From Phytomonas francai (taxonomy: Eukaryota > Euglenozoa > Kinetoplastea > Trypanosomatida > Trypanosomatidae), in NCBI GenBank assembly GCA_001766655.1, contig MJCC01000015.1:22524-69685 (forward strand): a DNA stretch of 47,162 nt. Direction: 5' to 3'. A program made the position numbers and the translations under genes. This document shows, piece after piece, positions 40,841 through 47,162 of the stretch. The notes under the pieces are model-generated. The model did no database searches. It saw only the letters and a list, made by a program, of their open reading frames with translations, and was not told the origin of the DNA. Within the stretch, counting starts at the first letter, position 1. Each line of letters starts with the position of its first letter.

Positions 40841-43800
40841 TCACCAGTGCGGGGCCCACCGCGCCCAGCGATGCGGCGCGTACGGCGTCCCGAGCAGGTT
40901 CTCCTCGCTCGTCGCGGCCTCGATGAGGGCCCTCGCGAGGGCCATCGCGTCGCTCGCCCGCGCCTCCGCCGGGCCCTCGCCCTCCTCCTCGCCTTCCTCC
41001 TCCTCGCCGGCCCCCCCGTCGGCCTCGCGAGGGCCGTCGTCGAGCCGGCGCTGGCGGCGGAGGCCGCGCAGGAGGTCGCGCCGCGCGTCGGCCTCGGCGG
41101 CCGGCCCCCGGGCGTAGCAAACGTCCCGCGAGGCCAACTTCGCGCGCAGGGAGTCCCCGTGAAAGCACCCCGGCAGGCCCCCCGACGCGCGGACGCGCGA
41201 GGACGGCCCCCCCCCGCGCCCGTCCGCGGCGGCCTCGGGCCGTTTTTCGCCGCGTTTGCGGGGGCCCGTCTCGTCCGGCGGCCCCCGCGGGCCGGCCGAG
41301 GGAAAGGCGGAGAGGCCGTCGAGCCCGAAGGCGGAGATCCCGGTGAGGTCGCGGCGGAAGGCGAAGAGGGCGCCGAGGCACTGCGCGAGGGCGGCCTGCA
41401 GGGCGTTGAAGGGGCTGCCGAGTTGAAGGGGCCGCACGAGGCTCGGCGTCAGACGCATCAAGCAGGGGTCCGTGGTAGGATGAGGGTGGCCGCAGAGGAA
41501 GCCGAGAGTGGGGTCGGCCGACGAGGAAGGCGAAGAGCACGAGGGCGGGAAAGGCCCCGCCGCGGGCGCCTTTTTCAGCGCGAACTCGCCGAGCCGATGC
41601 GTCGCGACGTGGCCGCTCGCGGGGTCGACAAAGAAGCCCCCGCACTCCCGCTGCTGGACGTCGAAGAAGTACTCGACCGCGCTCCACTCCGCGAGCTCCT
41701 GCGCGTAGGTCCGGCGGACCTCCCACCACAGCGAGGCGTCGAGGGCGAGCATCGTGAAGACGTCCTTCAGCGCGCCCGCATGCCGCGGAGACTCCACGCG
41801 CAGGATCGCCAGGCGAAGCTCCCGCAAGGCCGCCCTCCCCTGGCCCCCCAAACGCGTCGAGTCGGCAAAGGCCGAGGAGGCGGGGAGGGAGATCTCGGAA
41901 AAGCGCATCGCGTGCGCGCGGCGGAGGGGCGGGGGTTTCACCCCCGCAGCCTCCTTCGCGAGGTGGGGCGCGGCGTAAAGAGGGCGAAAAGGCTGCCCCG
42001 AAGCCCCTGAAACCGCGGAAAGGGTGGAGGGGGCCGCGGTCGGCGACGAAGACCCGAACTCCCCGCCATAGCGCCTTTCAATCCGCACCAGCGTGGCGTG
42101 GAGCCGGCGTAGGATTGCCAACGGCCTCGGCAGGGTCGCAAGGAAGAAGTAGCTGCTCGGGAAAGCGGTGGACTTGCCCCCTCCCCGGCCCTCCTGGCTG
42201 CGCGCCTGGAGCAGATCCGCTAAAAGCTTCATCAGTGGCTTGGCATCGCCCCTGTCAAAGGCGAGCGCGAGGGCGTTTTCGTACACACGAATATTGCTCG
42301 CTCGGCGGTCGCTGACATCGCACGACAGCAGCGTATGAGCGCTCGCGCCGGTAGAGGTGGCATCGAGCATCGCTTTGCCCCCCTGCTCATCATATTCCGC
42401 CGACGGACGCGCATTCGTGCGAGAATAGAAAGTGGTAGAGGTCGCAAAGGAGGTACTCGCCGCGAGTTCCTCAGCCAGCTGATGAGCCTCATAATTGGTA
42501 TGCAAGACATGCATCGATGATGGCGTCCTTGTCGAGCAGCCGATGAAGGTCTTCGAGGCATCCGCCATCGTGGTGGTATGCCGCGCGGGCACTGCGCGCT
42601 CCGGGAGCTGGGTTAAATAGCATAAAAGCCCTACCGGAAGGATCTGCGGACGGCGAAGATACTTGAGCGGGAGATCACCCAAGACGCAGCTCACGACACT
42701 CTCCATCAGGGTGTATGGGAAGACCGCCGCGCCGCACGAGGAGGCCGCGTACGAGCTCGCCATCGGAGGTGGTGGTGGGGATGGGCCTTTCATCGCGTTA
42801 GCCTCGAATCCATCGGGATAGGCGGTGTGGAAGGCCACCCTATGCGGCCGAGGCGCGCTCGCGTCCTCCGGGAGCAACGGCAGCTCGCCCGTCGGCGCCG
42901 GCTCCCCGCAGTGGAATTGCACCTCGAACCCGTTCGAAAGCAGCAAATCAAAGATCACCTCACGAGCGTACTGCGGGGCGCTCTCGCAGGAGACGCGGCC
43001 TCGCACGTAGAGGACGCTGCGTAGGCCCTCCAAATTTGGCGTTTGTTTGCACAAAATCGTCTGCAATCGCTGCCGCCGTCGCCGCTCCGAGGCCTCAGCG
43101 GTGGGTGATAAAAACGCGCCATAGTCGTCGGCCTTTCGGGTGGCGTCGGCCTCGTCGTCGGCCTCCTCCGCGAGGGGCGTCGGGCGGTCGTCGCCGGAGC
43201 CGAGCCCCGCCGGCAGCATCCACTGCGGCGCCGGCAGCTTGCAGGCGCTGCCGTGGTCGCCGAGGGCGAGCTCGCCGACCTCGCAGGCCCACCCCCGCCG
43301 CGCGAGTCGCCGCGCGAACACGCAAAACCGCAGCGTCTGGCGGACGACCTCGCCGTAGTACGCGCAGACCCCGCCGAGCTCCCGCAGAATCCACGACGTC
43401 GGCGCGCAAAACCCGCACAGCGAGGCCGCCCCGCCGCCCTCCTCCCCCTCCCCCTCCGCAGCCCCCTTCCGCGCGGAAAGGGGTGCAAAATCGTGCACAT
43501 CCCGCTCGAAGGTCGCGGTGAGGTGGAAGATGAACTGATGGAGCATGTAATGCGAGCGTGCGCACATATCGGCGATCGCGCGATACAAAAACGTATGGCG
43601 GGCCGCCATTCCGACTAAAAAGGGCGCCAAAGACGCCCAAAAGACGAACGAAGTGGGGCCGAAATCCAGTGCGGCGAAGCCATCCGGAGATAGCTGAAGG
43701 TTTTCGGCCACCCCCTCCAACCTGGAGTTGCCGCCCTCAACGGTGGTGGCGGTGGTGGACTCTTGGCCTCCACCTTTTTCCCCCCGCATCGGGTGCGTTT

Positions 43801-46800
43801 CCGCCCGCGCCTCTCCGCTTTCCTTTCCTCCGGAGTACGGCAGGTTGGGAGGCGACGACTTGCTTTCCTCGCATTTAATCGCCAAATGGAGTGCCTTCAG
43901 CATCAGATGCGCGCAGGGGAGGGCGGTGCGGGAATGCCGCATCCTTCGCTGCGAGGTCGAGGGAAAAACACCAATCCCGCTTTTCGCGGTCAACGCGCCG
44001 CTCCGCCAGAGCTGCGCGGCCCGCTGGAGCGCCTTAATCGCCTTAACCGACTGATGCCGAAAGTTCAAAAGCGTCTCGGCGTCCTTCGTGAGCTTCCACT
44101 CCTCGTGAATCGCCATGCAGACGTCAAAAAGGGCAAGCCCAAATTCCCGCCAGACAGAAGGGAGGTAGCCAGAGGTGGAGATGGCATGCTCGATGAGGTA
44201 GTACTCCGAAAGCATCGCGATATCCGCCTTGCTCTCAAGGGCGTCGCCCTCGCTATCGCCCTCGCTGTCAAAGCCGCATTGTGGTTTCGCCGTCGTCAGC
44301 GGGATGCCCGCGTTTAGCCCGCTTCCGAGCGAGGAACCGGCTTTCATCTGGTTAAACTTCGGAAAGCCCTCGGCGGGGGGGGAGGTGAAGTTTCCAAAGA
44401 GCCTATGCACCACACGCGGGGACACCGGCGAGTGCAGGGTCTCCTCCATCGCGAAAAGAACAGACGCGGCGGTTTGCTGGCTTTTCCTCCGGGCTTTTAA
44501 TATCCGCTCCCGTCGACGGCACGCGAGGTCTAAAAGAAGGAGATCGGCCTGGTAGGGCGTCATAAAATCTCCTAGCTGGTCGGTGGTGATCTGCAATGGT
44601 GCGATTTCCTCGGCCCCCTCCTTCTCCTCCCCCTTGCTATGCGCACCCTCGGAAGGGGCTAATAAAGAAGCCTGAATCGCACTGCACACGTTCGCCATCG
44701 AGGAAGGCTTGCGGAGGCTCACCACACCGGCTTCGGCGTGTGTGGGATGGCCATTCGGGTTCGAGGAAGACGAAGAGGGATCGCCGGCGGACTGGAGGGC
44801 GGCTTTGGCCTTGACGAGGGAAACCCGCAGGGCGGCCGTGATGCTCGCGTGGAGCTCCTCGACGTCGCGTGGCCGGCTGAAGGTTTGAAGAAGACGGCGG
44901 AACTTCTCCAGCTGGAGCTGATCCCACGCGTTCTGCGCGTCCCCGGTGAGCTCGCTCGCGCAGGACCCCCCGCCGCCGAGACAATGCATGGGCAGGAGGC
45001 ATTGATTCGAGAAGTGCACGAGGGTCTGCGCGGCGCGCAGGGGAAGGCCCTCCTGCTCGACCCTCTCCGCGAGGACGAAGATGCCGTCGAGCTGCCAGTG
45101 CGCGGGCACCATCGCGCCGCGGACGGCGAGGATGTGGTAGAGCTGCATAACGCTGCCCCCGATCGGGAGGTTTCGCCGCGCGATATTGCGAAGCCGCCGC
45201 AGCGTCGCCCCGCGGTAGCCGCCAAAAGGGCTCTCGACGAGAAACCCGCGAAGGGCATCGCCGCCGCCGCCGCCGCCGCCCGCGCGAAGCCCCTCCGCCG
45301 GCCCCGCGCCATTGCGGAGGCTCGCGGATTTCGCGCTCGAGTCGAGCCCGCCGGTGGGGTTCATCACCGCCCCCGCGGAGATCCCGTCCGGTTTGTTCAG
45401 GCTCAACTCCACGGCGTGGATGCCCTCCTCGGAGTCGGTGATCTCCTGAAAGAGGCTCTTGAGCTCCAACATGAGGGCGGTGTGCTCGGAGTGAACGGAG
45501 GCGTAGTGGTCCATGAGCATATGCCGCGCCGAGGCGAGCCCCGCCTTCGCGCGTTTGTACTGATGAGAGGCCATCAACGCCACGCTGTACAGAATATTCA
45601 GCGAGAGCTCCTCGTTGAGCATGAACTCGGAGAAGTCGGTGATGTGCAAAGGCTGCGCGGCGAACCCGTCCGAAAAGCCCAACGCCCTCTCCCCGGCGCG
45701 GGTGCTCAAAAGGCGGTGCTGATTCACCGCCTCCTCGACAACATCCCAGCGCGAGAGCGCGGCCGAGGCGTGCGCGACGTGATGGGTAATGCTCGCCAAG
45801 GTCGCCCTTAAAAAACGCGGATCCGAAGATCGGCTGCCGTAGGCACTGTACGCGGAGTGAAACGCCGACGGAGAGGCCTGGCAGGCCGCGCTCCAAGACG
45901 ACGACGACGACGACGACGAAAAGGCATCGCTGTTGTCTTTATCGTCGTACCCGTTATGGGCCTCGTCCGAGTTCTTTGCGGCGGGTCTCACCAGACTTCG
46001 GCGACCCCCCGCGCGGGAAATGTCGGTGGGGTTCAGAACAGCACGGTGGATTTGATCCCGCCGCTCGCACCAGAGCTCCAGGATGCCTTTAAAGTCAAGG
46101 GAAAACATATGGCAGCGAATTACGCCCAAAACGCTCTCCCAGTCCACCCCGTTCAAATCCTTCGCGAGGGCCTTGCGATGGAGTTCAAGGGCCTCGGTCG
46201 TGCAGCTCACGAGCTCCATCAAAATCGGGATTTTCCCGCTCACCTCACGCTGGAGGACGGGAAAGAGCTCCCGCCTTCGCGGCTCCGTGGAGCTTAAATA
46301 CTGTAAAAGCAGCGAAGCATCGCGTTCTTCTACCCCGCCAGTCTTTTGCACGTCTTTTGAGTCGAGAATGAGCCTCAAATCATCAAGCGTAAAGCAAGTG
46401 ATGAGGGCGCCGTCGTTGGAATCGACCGTGGCCTGCTTCAACAACAGCACCGAGGACCACGAAAAGCGCCGGACGATGCCCATCTCCATCTGAAAAAGCA
46501 TCAGTGAGGGGTGCATCGCGTGGTTGGAGAACCTGGAAATAAACTCCTCGGAAAAATTCGCGTCAATGATATCTTGGCGGACGTGTTCGGAGAATATATG
46601 GCGATAAATGTAGATAAAATGCACGAGCCGGGCGAGCTCGACCGCAATAAAGTGGGGCACACGGAAATGATGGCGGTAGAAATTCCGCAACGCTACCACC
46701 CACACGCGCACCCCGTCCACGGACAAAAAGAGCAAATGGGAGAGAAAACTCAACGGCAGCAGCGGGGAGCAGACGATGTCGAACTTGTGCCGCTCGATGA

Positions 46801-47162
46801 GCTGCTCGCACACCTTCACGCTGAACTCCGGGCTGAGTTCGACCATGCGGGTGCAGAAGACCTCGAACCACTCGCGCCACTCGCCCTTCTCGAGGTGGGG
46901 GTGGATCAGGAAGTGCAGGAGGAGGACGCCGTTGCCGGTCTCCCGCTCGGCCCGTGGGAGCTCGGCGGCGGAGGCGGCGCCGCCGCCGTCGCCCGACCCC
47001 CCGAGCCCCTCCCCGTCCACCGTCGAGAAGGAGAGGGGGAAGAGCAGCGCCTCGTCGGCCGCGGGCGCGGGGGCCGTCGTGGCCGTCGGCGCGGCCCCCC
47101 CCTCCCCCGCGCGCGCGGAGACGGGGCTGCCGGAGGAGGGCGTGTAGGCCGCGGTGGCGGCG
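40841..47162 (-). CDS. giant protein of unknown function, 5' end outside the window
   Basis: One unbroken GC-rich frame from the right edge to a TGA at 40841, at least 2,106 residues. No ATG or stop lies upstream of 47020 in frame, so the true start is outside the window; the edge segment is Ala/Pro/Thr-rich. The N-terminal 350 residues are dense in Leu, Phe and charged residues (HFLIHPHLEKGEW, IYIYRHIFSEHV), as in an alpha-helical repeat fold. The middle (YYLIEHAISTSGYLP, then LNFRHQSVKAIKALQRAA) is also helical and may hold TPR-like repeats. Low-complexity Ser, Gly and Pro insertions, some coded by (GAC)n and (GCC)n runs, separate the ordered parts. I recognise no catalytic motif or named family. 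A scaffold, such as a ciliary or trafficking protein, would fit but is a guess. Confidence 0.85.
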   Translation of the reverse strand, partial: AATAAYTPSSGSPVSARAGEGGAAPTATTAPAPAADEALLFPLSFSTVDGEGLGGSGDGGGAASAAELPRAERETGNGVLLLHFLIHPHLEKGEWREWFEVFCTRMVELSPEFSVKVCEQLIERHKFDIVCSPLLPLSFLSHLLFLSVDGVRVWVVALRNFYRHHFRVPHFIAVELARLVHFIYIYRHIFSEHVRQDIIDANFSEEFISRFSNHAMHPSLMLFQMEMGIVRRFSWSSVLLLKQATVDSNDGALITCFTLDDLRLILDSKDVQKTGGVEERDASLLLQYLSSTEPRRRELFPVLQREVSGKIPILMELVSCTTEALELHRKALAKDLNGVDWESVLGVIRCHMFSLDFKGILELWCERRDQIHRAVLNPTDISRAGGRRSLVRPAAKNSDEAHNGYDDKDNSDAFSSSSSSSSWSAACQASPSAFHSAYSAYGSRSSDPRFLRATLASITHHVAHASAALSRWDVVEEAVNQHRLLSTRAGERALGFSDGFAAQPLHITDFSEFMLNEELSLNILYSVALMASHQYKRAKAGLASARHMLMDHYASVHSEHTALMLELKSLFQEITDSEEGIHAVELSLNKPDGISAGAVMNPTGGLDSSAKSASLRNGAGPAEGLRAGGGGGGGDALRGFLVESPFGGYRGATLRRLRNIARRNLPIGGSVMQLYHILAVRGAMVPAHWQLDGIFVLAERVEQEGLPLRAAQTLVHFSNQCLLPMHCLGGGGSCASELTGDAQNAWDQLQLEKFRRLLQTFSRPRDVEELHASITAALRVSLVKAKAALQSAGDPSSSSSNPNGHPTHAEAGVVSLRKPSSMANVCSAIQASLLAPSEGAHSKGEEKEGAEEIAPLQITTDQLGDFMTPYQADLLLLDLACRRRERILKARRKSQQTAASVLFAMEETLHSPVSPRVVHRLFGNFTSPPAEGFPKFNQMKAGSSLGSGLNAGIPLTTAKPQCGFDSEGDSEGDALESKADIAMLSEYYLIEHAISTSGYLPSVWREFGLALFDVCMAIHEEWKLTKDAETLLNFRHQSVKAIKALQRAAQLWRSGALTAKSGIGVFPSTSQRRMRHSRTALPCAHLMLKALHLAIKCEESKSSPPNLPYSGGKESGEARAETHPMRGEKGGGQESTTATTVEGGNSRLEGVAENLQLSPDGFAALDFGPTSFVFWASLAPFLVGMAARHTFLYRAIADMCARSHYMLHQFIFHLTATFERDVHDFAPLSARKGAAEGEGEEGGGAASLCGFCAPTSWILRELGGVCAYYGEVVRQTLRFCVFARRLARRGWACEVGELALGDHGSACKLPAPQWMLPAGLGSGDDRPTPLAEEADDEADATRKADDYGAFLSPTAEASERRRRQRLQTILCKQTPNLEGLRSVLYVRGRVSCESAPQYAREVIFDLLLSNGFEVQFHCGEPAPTGELPLLPEDASAPRPHRVAFHTAYPDGFEANAMKGPSPPPPPMASSYAASSCGAAVFPYTLMESVVSCVLGDLPLKYLRRPQILPVGLLCYLTQLPERAVPARHTTTMADASKTFIGCSTRTPSSMHVLHTNYEAHQLAEELAASTSFATSTTFYSRTNARPSAEYDEQGGKAMLDATSTGASAHTLLSCDVSDRRASNIRVYENALALAFDRGDAKPLMKLLADLLQARSQEGRGGGKSTAFPSSYFFLATLPRPLAILRRLHATLVRIERRYGGEFGSSSPTAAPSTLSAVSGASGQPFRPLYAAPHLAKEAAGVKPPPLRRAHAMRFSEISLPASSAFADSTRLGGQGRAALRELRLAILRVESPRHAGALKDVFTMLALDASLWWEVRRTYAQELAEWSAVEYFFDVQQRECGGFFVDPASGHVATHRLGEFALKKAPAAGPFPPSCSSPSSSADPTLGFLCGHPHPTTDPCLMRLTPSLVRPLQLGSPFNALQAALAQCLGALFAFRRDLTGISAFGLDGLSAFPSAGPRGPPDETGPRKRGEKRPEAAADGRGGGPSSRVRASGGLPGCFHGDSLRAKLASRDVCYARGPAAEADARRDLLRGLRRQRRLDDGPREADGGAGEEEEGEEEGEGPAEARASDAMALARALIEAATSEENLLGTPYAPHRWARWAPHW
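45897..45917. repeat. (ACG)n triplet run in coding sequence
   Basis: About seven GAC/ACG units, read as poly-Ser on the minus strand inside the giant protein. Similar triplet runs lie at 14238-14256, 14583-14600, 19317-19348, 30990-31024 and 33225-33256. Confidence 0.85.

Noticed and set aside
1..47162. CRISPR array, insertion sequence, operon or bacterial-type promoter
   Set aside because: No regularly spaced direct repeats, no transposase, and the genes are clearly eukaryotic and separately spaced.

Overview
This is a nuclear window from a unicellular eukaryote with very few introns. Genes are long, GC-rich single reading frames with mostly G or C at third positions, set in AT-rich spacers full of poly(A) runs and simple repeats. 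No gene here needs an intron to be read. Two proteins end in peroxisomal (PTS1-type) tripeptides, one of them a UDP-sugar pyrophosphorylase. That, with the intron-poor layout, would suit a kinetoplastid or other euglenozoan, where sugar-nucleotide enzymes can sit in glycosomes. This is an inference: short strand switches and the lack of any visible spliced-leader signal leave algae and other protists open.

Layout, left to right. 1-420: possible tail of a plus-strand gene. 421-3204: AT-rich spacer with copy A of a dispersed repeat of about 480 bp. 3205-5043 (-): UDP-sugar pyrophosphorylase. 5687-8097 (-): broken XRN-family 5'-3' exoribonuclease ending in a RanBP2-type zinc finger. 8752-9506 (-): unidentified gene. 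9777-10463 (+): U1 snRNP protein C. 10989-13044 (+): Vps51. 13330-16427 (-): NSUN/Trm4-type RNA cytosine-5 methyltransferase. 17198-17545 (-): small basic protein. 18705-22976 (-): kinesin with armadillo repeats and calpain-III-like domains. 23750-24877 (-): steroid 5-alpha-reductase family. 25423-28144 (-): ubiquitin-specific protease, interrupted by a 260-base gap. 30461-32071 and 32857-34407 (-): two related alpha/beta hydrolases, the second with Cys in the nucleophile position and a C-terminal SKL. 34408-37457: AT-rich spacer with repeat copy B. 37458-39836 (-): predicted myristoylated protein with RxxS repeats. 40841-47162 (-): 5'-truncated giant protein of unknown function.

The genes do not form one pathway: RNA processing (U1-C, NSUN, XRN), trafficking (Vps51), cytoskeleton (kinesin), ubiquitin, and sugar-nucleotide or lipid metabolism are mixed, as expected of ordinary housekeeping DNA. 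The main complication is that several frames break at G/C homopolymers or at single Ns. Most of these breaks look like sequence errors, but they need checking. The XRN gene is different: it also carries five in-frame stop codons and looks truly decayed, yet every catalytic acidic residue I can place is still there. The points most worth a second look are that gene, the near-identical repeat pair, the Ser/Cys hydrolase pair with its PTS1, the PTS1 on the pyrophosphorylase, and the unusual kinesin architecture.
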